DNA from: Actinomycetes bacterium
Lineage (GTDB): Bacteria > Actinomycetota > Acidimicrobiia > Acidimicrobiales > Acidimicrobiaceae
NCBI GenBank assembly: GCA_021786375.1
Contig: JAJYNL010000014.1
Span: 1 to 64,000 of the forward strand
DNA: 64,000 nucleotides
Reading direction: 5' to 3'
Position 1 is the first letter of the stretch. Each line of letters starts with the position of its first letter. Positions 7,780 through 16,604 of this stretch are shown piece after piece. The translations under genes were made by a program, and so were the position numbers. The notes under the pieces are model-generated. The model did no database searches and had not been told where the DNA came from. It worked only from the letters and a program-made list of their open reading frames with translations.

Positions 7780-8859
7780 CTATGAGAGTTCGACGATCGA
7801 ATGGTCGCCGATCACCAGCCGGTTCGCGCGCGGCCTGAGCTCGCGGCGTGACACCATGGCACGCTTGCCAAGTATCGATCCCTCGAGCCGACCGGCATCC
7901 ACCACGCGCGATCCCTCCAGGACGATCGAGTTCTCGATCTCGCACGATTTGAGTGTGCAACCAGGGCCAATCGAGGTGAACGGGCCAACATAGGAATCCT
8001 CGATGACGGTCCCGGCGCCGATCACGGCAGGTCCGCGAACCTTGGAGCGGATTATCGTCGATCCGCGCTCGACAACGACCCGCCCCTCTATGGCGGAATC
8101 AAGGTCGATCTCCCCGTCCAGACGAACGTCGATGTCCTCGAGCACGAGCCGATTCCCGTCAAGCAAGGCTTCGGGCTGCCCAAGGTCCTTCCAATAACCC
8201 GTGATCTGGCGGCTCGAGACCCTGTGGCCATTGTCGATCAGCCACTGGACCGCATCGGTTATCTCGAGTTCACCACGTCCGGAAGGTTTGATGGCGGCTA
8301 CCGCCCGGTGAATCGTGCTGTCGAAAAAGTAGACGCCCACAAGCGCCAGGTCGCTGGCGGGAACCGCCGGCTTCTCGACCAGCGCTCTAACCGTTCCGTC
8401 CTCAGCCAGTTCCGCCACTCCGAAGCGATGGGGGTCGGGAACCTTGGCAAGCAGTATCTCTGCGGCGGTTCCACCGTCACGCGCCCTGAACTGCGCGGCA
8501 AATTCGCTTATGCCCTCTTTGACCAAGTTGTCGCCGAGGAACATGACAAAGTCCGAATCACCCAGGAAGTCCCGCGAGATCAGTACGCAGTGCGCGAGGC
8601 CGAGCGGCTGGTCCTGGGGAATGTAGGTGATCTGCAGGCCGAAAGCACCGCCGTCACCGACAGCGGCCATGACCTCCTCACGCGTGTCCCCGACAATGAC
8701 ACCGACTTCCTTGACGCCCGCGGCGGCGAGCGAGTCCAAGCCATAGAAGAGGATCGGCTTGTTCGCCAATGGCACCAGCTGCTTGGCCGAGGTGTGGGTT
8801 ATGGGCCGCAGCCGCGTGCCTGTGCCGCCTGCTAGCACCAGGCCTTTCAAATCCGACAT
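7780..8859 (-). CDS. rmlA: Glucose-1-phosphate thymidylyltransferase, long form with C-terminal beta helix
   Basis: It forms dTDP-glucose from dTTP and glucose 1-phosphate, the entry step of rhamnose synthesis. The N-terminal half has GLVLAGGTGTRLRPITH and QLVPLANKPILFYGL, then FVMFLGDNLV (catalytic Asp) and ALVEKPAVP. The C-terminal part (about residues 245-345) shows hexapeptide-like repeats such as VVERGSTIIRSKVRGPAVIGAG. This identifies the roughly 355-residue archaeal/actinobacterial (StrD-like) form rather than the roughly 290-residue RmlA. Start is ATG 8859, 17 bp after the acyl-CoA dehydrogenase stop, so read-through from that gene is possible. Position directly upstream of rmlB and rmlD supports the dTTP specificity. 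Confidence 0.92.
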   Translation of the reverse strand: MSDLKGLVLAGGTGTRLRPITHTSAKQLVPLANKPILFYGLDSLAAAGVKEVGVIVGDTREEVMAAVGDGGAFGLQITYIPQDQPLGLAHCVLISRDFLGDSDFVMFLGDNLVKEGISEFAAQFRARDGGTAAEILLAKVPDPHRFGVAELAEDGTVRALVEKPAVPASDLALVGVYFFDSTIHRAVAAIKPSGRGELEITDAVQWLIDNGHRVSSRQITGYWKDLGQPEALLDGNRLVLEDIDVRLDGEIDLDSAIEGRVVVERGSTIIRSKVRGPAVIGAGTVIEDSYVGPFTSIGPGCTLKSCEIENSIVLEGSRVVDAGRLEGSILGKRAMVSRRELRPRANRLVIGDHSIVELS

Positions 8860-8876
8860 ACGCGCACCAATACTAC

Positions 8877-10022
8877 TCAGGAGACAGGAAGCCCAAGGCT
8901 TCGTGCGATGACGAGGCGCTGTATCTCACTAGTGCCTTCGCCAACTTCAAGGATCTTTGCGTCGCGATAGTGACGAGCCACCACATTGCCTTCGATAAAA
9001 CCCGCTCCACCGAATATCTGTGTCGCCACGCGTGCGGCATCCATTGCCGCCTCGGAGGAGAAGAGCTTGGCCATTGCCGCGGCCTGACCGAAGGGCTGGC
9101 CGGTGTCCTTCAGCCACGCCGCCCTGTAGGTGAGCGCGCGAGCCGCCTCAACTTTGGTCGCCATATCGGCACACATGAACGCGACCGCCTGGTGCTTCCC
9201 TATTGGGCCACCGAAAGCGTTGCGCGTCTTGGCGTACTCGAGCGAGGCATCCAGGCAACCCTGGGCAAGCCCGACTGCCAAAGCGGAAATCGCCACACGG
9301 CCGTCGTCCAGTATCGCCAGGAACTGCGCGAAGCCACGGCCGGGCGCACCGAGCAGGTTCTCCTTGGGCACGCGGACTCCGTCGAGGTAAAGGCCGTGCG
9401 TGTCGGAGGCATGCCACCCCAGCTTGCGATAGGCCGGCTCGACCACCAGTCCGGGGGTTCCGGCGGGAACCAAAAAGGCAGAAATGCCCTGCTCCGTGCG
9501 AGCTGTCACGGTGATGACCGAAGTGATCGGCGTGCCGCTGTTGGTTATGTATGCCTTTGAACCGTTGACAACCCACTCGCCCGCCCTCTCGTCGAAGGTG
9601 GCTGTGGTTCGAGTGGCCCCGGCATCGGAGCCCGCGTCGGGCTCGGTGAGACCGAAAGCGCCGAGCGACCTCCCCTCGCACATCTCCGGAAGATACCTGC
9701 GCTTCTGCTCTTCGGTACCGAACGAGTAGATGGGGTTGGCGCCGAGCCCGACGCCAGCCGAGAGCGTAATCGCCATCGAGGAATCGGCCCTGGCAAGCTC
9801 CTCGATTGCGATGCAAAGCGTCGCGAATTCGAGGCCGAGTCCCCCGTACTCTTCGGGAAACGTGATTCCGAAGGCCCCAAGTTTGCCCAGCTCAAGCACC
9901 GTATCAAGCGGGAACTGCCCCTTCTCATCCCATTCCTCGGCGTAGGGAGCCACTTTCTCGCGGGCGAATGCCCTTACCAGCCCCCTGAACTCATCCTGTT
10001 CCGCCGAAAAGCTGCAATCCAT
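8877..10022 (-). CDS. Acyl-CoA dehydrogenase
   Basis: This is a FAD-dependent enzyme oxidising acyl-CoA to trans-2-enoyl-CoA, with electrons passing to ETF. The three-domain family pattern is complete in 381 residues. It includes GAFGLTEPDAGSDAG (substrate and FAD contact), YITNSG, the hydrophobic middle beta domain, and the C-terminal GEGTSEIQRLVIARSLGLP, whose Glu is the catalytic base in short- and medium-chain members. The chain-length or branched-chain substrate cannot be read. In mycobacteria a close homologue (FadE25) sits near birA and accA3, and the same neighbourhood is present here. That suggests a role with the acyl-CoA carboxylase, perhaps in branched-chain or odd-chain acyl-CoA metabolism. 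Confidence 0.93.
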   Translation of the reverse strand: MDCSFSAEQDEFRGLVRAFAREKVAPYAEEWDEKGQFPLDTVLELGKLGAFGITFPEEYGGLGLEFATLCIAIEELARADSSMAITLSAGVGLGANPIYSFGTEEQKRRYLPEMCEGRSLGAFGLTEPDAGSDAGATRTTATFDERAGEWVVNGSKAYITNSGTPITSVITVTARTEQGISAFLVPAGTPGLVVEPAYRKLGWHASDTHGLYLDGVRVPKENLLGAPGRGFAQFLAILDDGRVAISALAVGLAQGCLDASLEYAKTRNAFGGPIGKHQAVAFMCADMATKVEAARALTYRAAWLKDTGQPFGQAAAMAKLFSSEAAMDAARVATQIFGGAGFIEGNVVARHYRDAKILEVGEGTSEIQRLVIARSLGLPVS

Positions 10023-10075
10023 GACCTAGAACCTATCGTCACAAACGGCCCCAATGAAGCCGAAGTCAAAAGCGC

Positions 10076-10858
10076 TCAGCTGTAGAGGTGCTCAACATCT
10101 CCCGCCGAAACCGAACGGATGCAGGAATCGAGCTCGACAAGCAGATGACCCTGGTTGGAGATGTCAAGCACCTGCCCGCTTATGACCTCGCCATCGCTCA
10201 GCTCGACTCGCACGAAGGCCTCCAGTGTCGCGCAGGCCGCACGGTAGCGCCCAAGAAGATCGGCGAAGGCGGGCGCGAAGGACTCTTGGAGCGGCTCGTA
10301 AGCGCGCTTGAAGCGCCCGAGCAAATCGATGCGCAGCGCGTCGCGCTCGTCGGCGGCCAGGGGGCGTCCCGTGATCTCGCGCAAGGATGTGGCGGGACGG
10401 CCGAGCACCGCCAGGTCACCATGGCCCTGGTTCACGTTAATGCCAACCCCAACGACGACGTAGCGCCCATCATGGGCTTCTCCGGCCTCGGCCAGGATTC
10501 CGGAGATCTTCTCCTTGCCCACGAGCAGGTCATTAGGCCACTTGATGGCAGCGGATATGCCCAACGCCTGCAGGCTCTCCACTGCAGCCAATGACATGGC
10601 GCAGGTGGCGGCGAAGTAGTCGTTGACGGAGAAATTTGGCCGCAATAGGACGGAAAGGAGTATCGAACTCCCCGAGACGTCATCCCAGCTTCGCCCCAGC
10701 CTGCCCTTGCCGGCACTCTGATGGTCGGCCGAAAGCGCCGTTCCCTCAGCCGCGCCGGTCTGGGCCAGCCTCACCAGCTCCGCGTTGGTCGAGGGCACCT
10801 CGTCAAAGTGAGTCAGTGTCCAGCCTCCGCCAAGGTCGGCTCTCGCCAATGTCTCCAT
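10076..10858 (-). CDS. birA: Biotin--[acetyl-CoA-carboxylase] ligase
   Basis: It activates biotin with ATP and attaches it to the lysine of biotin carboxyl-carrier domains such as that of the divergent neighbour accA3. The catalytic core is seen as STNAELVR, SADHQSAGKGRLGRSW (the GRGRRG-like biotinyl-AMP loop), AIKWPNDLLVGKEKISGIL and VVVGVGINVN. The C-terminal SH3-like cap ends with GHLLVELD. At 260 residues it lacks the N-terminal helix-turn-helix of E. coli BirA, so it is an enzyme only, not a repressor. The ATG start at 10858 is 53 bp from the accA3 start. Divergent arrangement with its main substrate suggests shared promoter control. Confidence 0.95.
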   Translation of the reverse strand: METLARADLGGGWTLTHFDEVPSTNAELVRLAQTGAAEGTALSADHQSAGKGRLGRSWDDVSGSSILLSVLLRPNFSVNDYFAATCAMSLAAVESLQALGISAAIKWPNDLLVGKEKISGILAEAGEAHDGRYVVVGVGINVNQGHGDLAVLGRPATSLREITGRPLAADERDALRIDLLGRFKRAYEPLQESFAPAFADLLGRYRAACATLEAFVRVELSDGEVISGQVLDISNQGHLLVELDSCIRSVSAGDVEHLYS

Positions 10859-10911
10859 ACGAGGAAACTTAGACCCTAAAATGAATTGGTCAACCCTCAG
10901 AAAGGACCGGC
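10859..10911. promoter_or_regulatory. Divergent birA/accA3 intergenic region
   Basis: These 53 bases must hold the 5' signals of both divergent genes. An AAAGGA ribosome binding site precedes the GTG of accA3. I see no clear operator, and the BirA here has no DNA-binding domain. Confidence 0.4.
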
Positions 10912-12693
10912 GTGTTCAAGAAGATCCTTGTGGCCAATCGCGGCGAGATTGCCGTACGGGTGATTCGAACCGCCCGAGAGATGGGCATCGCCACCGTAGC
11001 GGTCTACTCGGAGCTCGACCGTGACGCACTGCACGTCCGACTGGCGGACGAGGCCTTCGCTCTTGGCGGCCAGACGGCGGCCGAGAGCTACCTGAACACC
11101 GAGGCGATCCTTGGGGCAATCAAAGCATCAGGCGCTGACGCGGTCCATCCCGGATACGGCTTCTACTCCGAAAACGCCGACTTCGCGCGCGCCATCAACG
11201 AAATCGGCGTCACCTTTATCGGCCCGCCGCCCGAGGCGATCGAGGTGATGGGGGACAAGATCAGCTCGCGAATCGCTGCAGACAAGGCCGGCGTCGAGGG
11301 CGTGCCCGGCACCACGGAAGTGATTCAATCGCCCAACGAAGTCATAGCGTTCGGGAACGAGCACGGCTGGCCGGTGGCGATCAAGGCCGCATATGGCGGA
11401 GGCGGGCGCGGTATGCGCGTCGTCAACGATCCTGAAAGTGCCGCCGCGGCCCTCGAGTCGGCACAAAGGGAGGCCGAAAAGGCCTTCGGCCGCTCCGAGA
11501 GCTATATCGAGCGTTATCTGACCTGGCCCCGGCACATCGAGATGCAGATTTTCGTCGACAACTTCGGCAACGCAGTCTGGCTCGGCGAGCGGGACTGCTC
11601 GAGCCAGCGCCGCCACCAGAAGCTGATCGAGGAGTCCCCTGCTCCCGACTTTCCGGACGCCGTACGCCAGGCTATGGGCGCGGCCGCGGTCAAGGTTGCA
11701 CTTGCATGCGGATACCGCAACGCGGGCACGGTCGAATTCCTTTACCAGGACGGCGAATTTTATTTCCTCGAGATGAACACGCGGCTGCAGGTCGAGCACC
11801 CCGTCACCGAGATGGTCACCTCGATGGACCTAGTGGAGCTGCAGCTCCGCATCGCCGCAGGCGAGCCGCTCGGCTTCACTCAGGAAGAGATCGTCAGGTC
11901 AGGGCACGCCATCGAATGCCGCATCAACGCCGAGAACCCGAATCAAGGCAAGTTCCTGCCTTCGCCAGGCCGCATCACCAGGTTCATCGCCCCGAACGGC
12001 TTCGGAACCCGCCTGGATGCCGGCTATCTCGAGGGCGACACAGTCTCGCAGTACTACGACAACCTCATCGCCAAGTTGGTCGTGTGGGGCAAGGACAGGG
12101 AAGCGGCGAGAAAGCGGATGCTCCGCGCTCTGCGCGAGACCAAGATCGAAGGCGTCGCGACCACCATCCCGGCACATGTCCACATCCTTTCGCACCCAGA
12201 CTTTGCCGCGGCACGACACTCCACCAAGTGGGTGGAGGACGTCGCAGGTCTTGGGGACCTGAAGGTCGACTCGCCCACGCCGGCCGGGGATAACGAGGGC
12301 CCGACCGTCGCGCGCACAGTCCAGGCCGAGGTGAACGGCAAGCGCTTCGACGTGAAGCTCTACCTGCCCGAAGGTTTCGGGGAGGGCGCAGGTGCGCCAA
12401 ACGGGGCTAAGGTAGCTCCCTCCCGGCGCCCGGGGTCCAGCAAGAGCCGGTCACACGCTCACGGCACTGTCTCGGGAGGCTCGGGGCGAATTGCCGTGCC
12501 CATGCAGGGCACCATCGTAAAACTGCTGGTGGCCCAAGGGGACAAGGTGGAAGCCGGCCAGACCGTTTGCGTCCTGGAGGCCATGAAGATGGAGAACGCC
12601 ATTGTCGCCGACAAGTCCGGAGAGGTGACCGAGATAAAGGTGAAGGCCGGGGACACTGTCGGAACCGGGGACGTGGTGGTCGTAATCTCCTAA
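10912..12693 (+). CDS. accA3: Acyl-CoA carboxylase alpha subunit (biotin carboxylase + BCCP), AccA3-like
   Basis: It carboxylates its own biotin with bicarbonate and ATP and passes the carboxyl group to a beta subunit acting on acetyl- or propionyl-CoA. Residues 1 to about 450 are biotin carboxylase: KILVANRGEIAVRVIRTARE, the ATP-grasp loop AAYGGGGRGMRVV, ERDCSSQRRHQK and FLEMNTRLQVEHPVTE. A Gly/Ser/Arg-rich linker near residues 500-520 leads to the C-terminal carrier domain with EAMKMEN, whose Lys (about 559) is biotinylated. The 593 residues match actinobacterial AccA3. The start is GTG with a good Shine-Dalgarno. No accD-type carboxyltransferase gene is in this window. The methylmalonyl-CoA mutase at 16.6 kb would use propionyl-CoA carboxylase product. 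Confidence 0.95.
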   Translation: MFKKILVANRGEIAVRVIRTAREMGIATVAVYSELDRDALHVRLADEAFALGGQTAAESYLNTEAILGAIKASGADAVHPGYGFYSENADFARAINEIGVTFIGPPPEAIEVMGDKISSRIAADKAGVEGVPGTTEVIQSPNEVIAFGNEHGWPVAIKAAYGGGGRGMRVVNDPESAAAALESAQREAEKAFGRSESYIERYLTWPRHIEMQIFVDNFGNAVWLGERDCSSQRRHQKLIEESPAPDFPDAVRQAMGAAAVKVALACGYRNAGTVEFLYQDGEFYFLEMNTRLQVEHPVTEMVTSMDLVELQLRIAAGEPLGFTQEEIVRSGHAIECRINAENPNQGKFLPSPGRITRFIAPNGFGTRLDAGYLEGDTVSQYYDNLIAKLVVWGKDREAARKRMLRALRETKIEGVATTIPAHVHILSHPDFAAARHSTKWVEDVAGLGDLKVDSPTPAGDNEGPTVARTVQAEVNGKRFDVKLYLPEGFGEGAGAPNGAKVAPSRRPGSSKSRSHAHGTVSGGSGRIAVPMQGTIVKLLVAQGDKVEAGQTVCVLEAMKMENAIVADKSGEVTEIKVKAGDTVGTGDVVVVIS

Positions 12694-12775
12694 CGGGGCT
12701 TACGGCTGCCGGCACGAGCCGATTTTCCGCGGTCCTGACGCTGCTTTTCGGCGTCGGCGGATACTGATCCCGCCC

Positions 12776-12815
12776 AAGATCCGGCATGGCCCACCAGCGG
12801 CCAAAGCCGGATCTT
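12776..12815. terminator. Bidirectional terminator-like hairpin between accA3 and the threonine synthase-like gene
   Basis: AAGATCCGGC (12776-12785) pairs perfectly with GCCGGATCTT (12806-12815). The loop itself holds a GGCC/GGCC pairing. It lies between two convergent genes, as expected for a shared terminator, although no long T run follows on either strand. Confidence 0.6.
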
Positions 12816-12829
12816 CTGTGGCGGCACCT

Positions 12830-13912
12830 CTAGGGGCACTTGAAGCCTGCGCCGCCCAAATTCACCACGATGTGCCCCTCGCTCTTACCCGGCCGGCTCA
12901 CCGCAGCCCAGGCCGCTGCAGCGGTAGGCTCCACCCACAGGCCCGCTGCCGCCAACCAGTGGCGAGCCTCCCGAACCTCCGCATCTGAAACAACCACCAC
13001 CTCTCCCCCGCTGGCGACGATGGCATCGCGGATCGCACGCGCACGCACCGGCTTCGAGATTGCGATGCCATCCGTATACAGGCCGTGACCAAGCGGCCGG
13101 GCGGGACGGCCGGCCAACGGGGCACAGTTCTCGGATTGGACGGCGACCAAGCGAGGCATCCGGGTCACCAGGCCCGAGTCGACCAGATGAGCAAAGCCCG
13201 CAAACACACCGAGCAGGAGGCTCCCATTGCCCACGGGCATGACCGCCGTTTCGGGAGCGGCTCCGAGCTGTTCGAAGATCTCGAAAGCCCAGCTCCGCGT
13301 GCCCTCCAGAAAGAACGGGTTGTAGGCGTGGCTCGCGTAGTAGCGGCCCTCGTGCCGCGACAAGTCCATCGCCAACTGGCTCGCCCGCTCCCTTGGCCCT
13401 CGTACCAACATTACGGCCGCACCGTAGGCCCTGATCTGGGCAAGTTTCGCCTCCGGAGCTCCCTCGGGCACCACCACGGTTGCCCTCAGGCCCGCACGAG
13501 CGGCGTGCGCTGCCACGGCGGCGGCGGCATTGCCGGAGCTATCCACCACCACCTCCACTGCACCCAATTCGAGCGCGGCCGCGGCAACCGCGGCTGCGCC
13601 GCGATCCTTGAACGAGCCAGTCGGCGAAATGAAGTCGCACTTGGCATGGAGACCGCCCCCCATGGCAACCAGGGGCGTCATTCCCGCTCCGAGATAGGCG
13701 CGCTCCAGCGACCAATCAGCAAGGGCAATTGCTTCCCGGTAACGCGACAAGCCAGGAGCACGCCCTTCCAGAGAGCGTGGCAGCGGGCGCCGCTCTGCCA
13801 CGAGGTCCAGTGGCGAGCCACATTCGCATGCAACCCGGGAAAGCGAGAGTTCGTACTCGGTTGCGCAGGCAGGGCATCGCAAACTGCGGTTCGGCGAGGG
13901 TGAAGTGGGCAT
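12830..13912 (-). CDS. thrC: Threonine synthase-like PLP-dependent enzyme
   Basis: This fold-type II pyridoxal-phosphate enzyme probably converts O-phosphohomoserine to threonine. The N-terminus has a rubredoxin-like zinc knuckle, CPACATEY followed by CECGS. The PLP lysine is in SPTGSFKDRGAA, and SSGNAAAAVAAHAA is the phosphate/PLP cup. PVGNGSLLLGVFAGF and the C-terminal VNLGGAGFKCP complete the fold. The 360 residues are near the short threonine synthase class. Specificity is not certain, since related paralogues act as threonine deaminases or cysteate synthases; no other threonine pathway genes are adjacent. It is convergent with accA3 and divergent from the M20 gene, 97 bp away. Confidence 0.78.
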   Translation of the reverse strand: MPTSPSPNRSLRCPACATEYELSLSRVACECGSPLDLVAERRPLPRSLEGRAPGLSRYREAIALADWSLERAYLGAGMTPLVAMGGGLHAKCDFISPTGSFKDRGAAAVAAAALELGAVEVVVDSSGNAAAAVAAHAARAGLRATVVVPEGAPEAKLAQIRAYGAAVMLVRGPRERASQLAMDLSRHEGRYYASHAYNPFFLEGTRSWAFEIFEQLGAAPETAVMPVGNGSLLLGVFAGFAHLVDSGLVTRMPRLVAVQSENCAPLAGRPARPLGHGLYTDGIAISKPVRARAIRDAIVASGGEVVVVSDAEVREARHWLAAAGLWVEPTAAAAWAAVSRPGKSEGHIVVNLGGAGFKCP

Positions 13913-14009
13913 CGAGGTGAGACTCTACCTCCGATGGCCAACCCCGCCCAAGGGAAGTGCTCCGCGCCGTTCTAGGATGCAAGAGTTGCCCGGAGAGACG
14001 AGGTGAACA

Positions 14010-15218
14010 ATGACCACCGACCCCAACACGCGCCTGGAGGCAACGCTGGCTTCAGTGTCGCCCGAACTGCTCCGAATCTCGCACTCGATCCACGCTGAAC
14101 CGGAGCTTGCCTTCGCCGAGCACAAGGCAAGTGAGCTTGCTTCCGGCTTCCTTGCCGCGCGCGGCTTCTCCGTCAAGCGCGGAGTGGCCGGAATGGAGAC
14201 CGCCTTTTCGGCTACCACCGGTGCCGGGGATCTCCACATTGCAATATGCGCCGAATACGATGCGTTACCCGATGTCGGCCATGCCTGCGGGCACAACATC
14301 ATCGCCTCGGCAGCGCTTGGGGCGGGCGCCTTGCTGGCACCGCTGGCATCGGAGCTGGGAGTCAGGGTCACCGTGCTGGGGACTCCCGCAGAAGAAGGCG
14401 GCGGGGGCAAGATTCTCATGATCGAGGACGGCATCTTCGAGGATGTGGACGCGGCGATGATGGTGCACCCGGCTCCTGCGGAGTTCGACCGCATGGCCAC
14501 CATCGCCGCCCAGCACATCGACGTGACCTACAGGGGCAAAGAGGCACACGCCTCCGCCTTCCCGCATCTTGGGATCAACGCCATGGATGCAATGACGGTC
14601 GCACAGGTTTCCATTGGCCTGCTCAGGCAGACTCTGCTACCCGATGAGAGGGTGCACGGCATCGTCACCCACGGCGGAGACGCACCAAACATCATCCCGG
14701 CCAAGGTGACGGCGCGCTATATCGCCCGTGCCGATACCCTTGCACGCCTGGAAAAGCTGATCCCACGAGTCCGCGCCTGCTTCGAAGCCGGGGCCGTGGC
14801 CACCGGCGCGAGCTTGGACTTCACCCTCCCCTTCCCTCCGTACTCGGAACTGATCACCGACGAGGTCATGGCCGAGTGCTGGCGCCGGATCGCAGCGTCG
14901 CGCGGCCGCGAGATGATCGCTGCGGACGAGGCTCACTTGCTGCGAGCCTCCACCGACATGGGCAACGTGTCGATGTCGGTTCCCTCGATTCATCCGCTCT
15001 TATCCATCGACTCCTGGCCCGCCGTCAATCACCAGCCCGAGTTCACCGCGGCTTGCGTCACTGCAGCAGCTGACCGCGCGGTGCTGGATGGGGCCTACGC
15101 AATGGCTGCCCTCGTGGTCGAGATGGCGACGGAAAGCGCGCTCCGCTCCAGGTATGCGAATGGAGCCGCCCGCAAGGAGCTGAGGCAGAAGGTCGCCGGA
15201 GCGGCGAGCAACAGCTGA
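14010..15218 (+). CDS. M20-family metal-dependent amidohydrolase (AbgB/AmiB-like)
   Basis: This is a zinc or manganese hydrolase that removes an acyl or aminoacyl group from amide substrates. The metal-binding motif GHACGHNIIASAALGAG, the catalytic PAEEGGGGK and MMVHPAP belong to the M20D/ACY1L2 group. The dimerisation domain carries GKEAHASAFPHLGINAMDA, and a terminal metal residue is expected near TDMGNVSMSVPSIHP. The length of 402 residues is typical. GAGGTGA preceding the ATG gives an acceptable ribosome binding site. In mycobacteria amidohydrolases of this group (AmiA1/AmiB1, as I recall) neighbour an lpdA flavoprotein like the one 19 bp downstream on the opposite strand, so the pair may be an old association. 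The physiological substrate is unknown. Confidence 0.88.
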   Translation: MTTDPNTRLEATLASVSPELLRISHSIHAEPELAFAEHKASELASGFLAARGFSVKRGVAGMETAFSATTGAGDLHIAICAEYDALPDVGHACGHNIIASAALGAGALLAPLASELGVRVTVLGTPAEEGGGGKILMIEDGIFEDVDAAMMVHPAPAEFDRMATIAAQHIDVTYRGKEAHASAFPHLGINAMDAMTVAQVSIGLLRQTLLPDERVHGIVTHGGDAPNIIPAKVTARYIARADTLARLEKLIPRVRACFEAGAVATGASLDFTLPFPPYSELITDEVMAECWRRIAASRGREMIAADEAHLLRASTDMGNVSMSVPSIHPLLSIDSWPAVNHQPEFTAACVTAAADRAVLDGAYAMAALVVEMATESALRSRYANGAARKELRQKVAGAASNS

Positions 15219-15236
15219 CGCCGGAAGAACCCGACC

Positions 15237-16601
15237 CTACTCGGCCGCCTCGGCCAGGGCTTCGGCCAAGGCCGGGTGCACAAGCACCGATTCGGCGATG
15301 TCATCGACCTTCAAGTGGGCGGTGACGGCCACGGCGATGACCGATATCAGTTCGGCCGCGCTGTGGCCAACGATCGAACCTCCCAGGACCACCCCGGTGG
15401 CGGGGTCGGAAATTATCTTCACGAACCCTCTCGCGTCCCCGTCGATCAGCGCACGGGCGTTGGCCGCGAAAGGAACCTTGGTCACTCTAATCTTACGGCC
15501 GGTGGCAAAGGCTTCCGCCTCGGCCAGGCCGACATCGGCGATCTCCGGTTCCGTGAAAATCGCGGAGGCGGCCTTCTCGTAATCGAGGTGGCGGTGAGTG
15601 CGCGAGTCAAGACCCATCACATGCTCCGCAACCTTACGCCCCTGCATCGAAGCGACCGAGGCGAGTGGCAGCTTGCCAGATATGTCGCCTGCCGCATAGA
15701 TATGGCGCAGGTTGGAAACGCAATGATGATCTACGGGAATGTGGCCGGCATGGTCGACAAAGACCCCGGCCTTTTCCAAGCCGATCCCATCGGAGTTCGG
15801 AACCGAACCGATGGCCAAGAGCACGTGGCTGCCTGCGACGACCCGCTGGTCGTCGCAAAGCACTGACACCCCGTCGTCGGTCCGCTCGACGCCCACCGCT
15901 CGCGCCCCTTTGTACAGCCGCACACCCGACTCCAGGAAATCGGCCTCGAGGGTCGCGGCTACCTCGGGGTCCTTCGCCGGCAGTACTTGCTGGCGTGAGA
16001 CGATCAGCGACACTCGCGAGCCCAGGGAACGAAACATGTGGACAAACTCCACGCCGGTAACTCCCGAGCCCACGACAACCAGGTGCTCGGGGATCTCCGG
16101 GGGCGGGTAGGCCTGGCGTGTATTGAGCACCCTGTCACCGTCCACCTGCGCCCATTCGGGAATCCTGGGCCGCGAACCAGTGGACACAAGTATCGCGTCA
16201 GCCTCCACGTGCTCGGTCTCGCCGTCGTGCCTGGCGATCACGACTTCGTGAGGAGAAAGCAGCCTTCCGCTCCCCTCCACCACGCGAACTCCCTGGGACT
16301 CCAATAGCAACAGCGTGGAGGCTGCCAGGCGTTGTGTTATGCCGGTAACGCGATCCTTGATCGCCGCAAGGTCGAGACTCGGAGACAACTGCCTGAGGCC
16401 CATGCGCTCGGCTCGATGAGCCATGGTTAGCACATCGCCCGTGGCGATCATCGCTTTGGATGGTATGCAGTCCCACAGGTTGGCGGCACCGCCGACGATG
16501 TCCCGCTCGATCAAGGTCACCTCAGCGCCCAAGCGCGCACCAAGAGTAGCGGCTTGGATTCCTGCCGGCCCACCGCCCAGAATTACGAATCTCACGGCCA
16601 A
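15237..16601 (-). CDS. Flavoprotein disulfide-reductase homologue lacking one redox cysteine (mycobacterial LpdA-like)
   Basis: This is a FAD- and NAD(P)-binding oxidoreductase with the class I pyridine nucleotide-disulfide fold. It starts FVILGGGPAGIQAA (FAD site). VVVGSGVTGVEFVHMF is the NAD(P) site, and IYAAGDISG is the FAD C-motif. The active-site segment reads GGAANLWDCIPSK, where true lipoamide dehydrogenases have GGTCLNRGCIPSK. The first cysteine is Ala, so no redox disulfide can form, while the C-terminal HPALAE dyad is kept. It therefore probably reduces quinones or transfers hydride between nicotinamide cofactors, and it is not the E3 of 2-oxoacid dehydrogenases; that role fits the gene at 50.2 kb. 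ATG start, 454 residues. Confidence 0.85.
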   Translation of the reverse strand: MAVRFVILGGGPAGIQAATLGARLGAEVTLIERDIVGGAANLWDCIPSKAMIATGDVLTMAHRAERMGLRQLSPSLDLAAIKDRVTGITQRLAASTLLLLESQGVRVVEGSGRLLSPHEVVIARHDGETEHVEADAILVSTGSRPRIPEWAQVDGDRVLNTRQAYPPPEIPEHLVVVGSGVTGVEFVHMFRSLGSRVSLIVSRQQVLPAKDPEVAATLEADFLESGVRLYKGARAVGVERTDDGVSVLCDDQRVVAGSHVLLAIGSVPNSDGIGLEKAGVFVDHAGHIPVDHHCVSNLRHIYAAGDISGKLPLASVASMQGRKVAEHVMGLDSRTHRHLDYEKAASAIFTEPEIADVGLAEAEAFATGRKIRVTKVPFAANARALIDGDARGFVKIISDPATGVVLGGSIVGHSAAELISVIAVAVTAHLKVDDIAESVLVHPALAEALAEAAE

Positions 16602-16604
16602 CGA

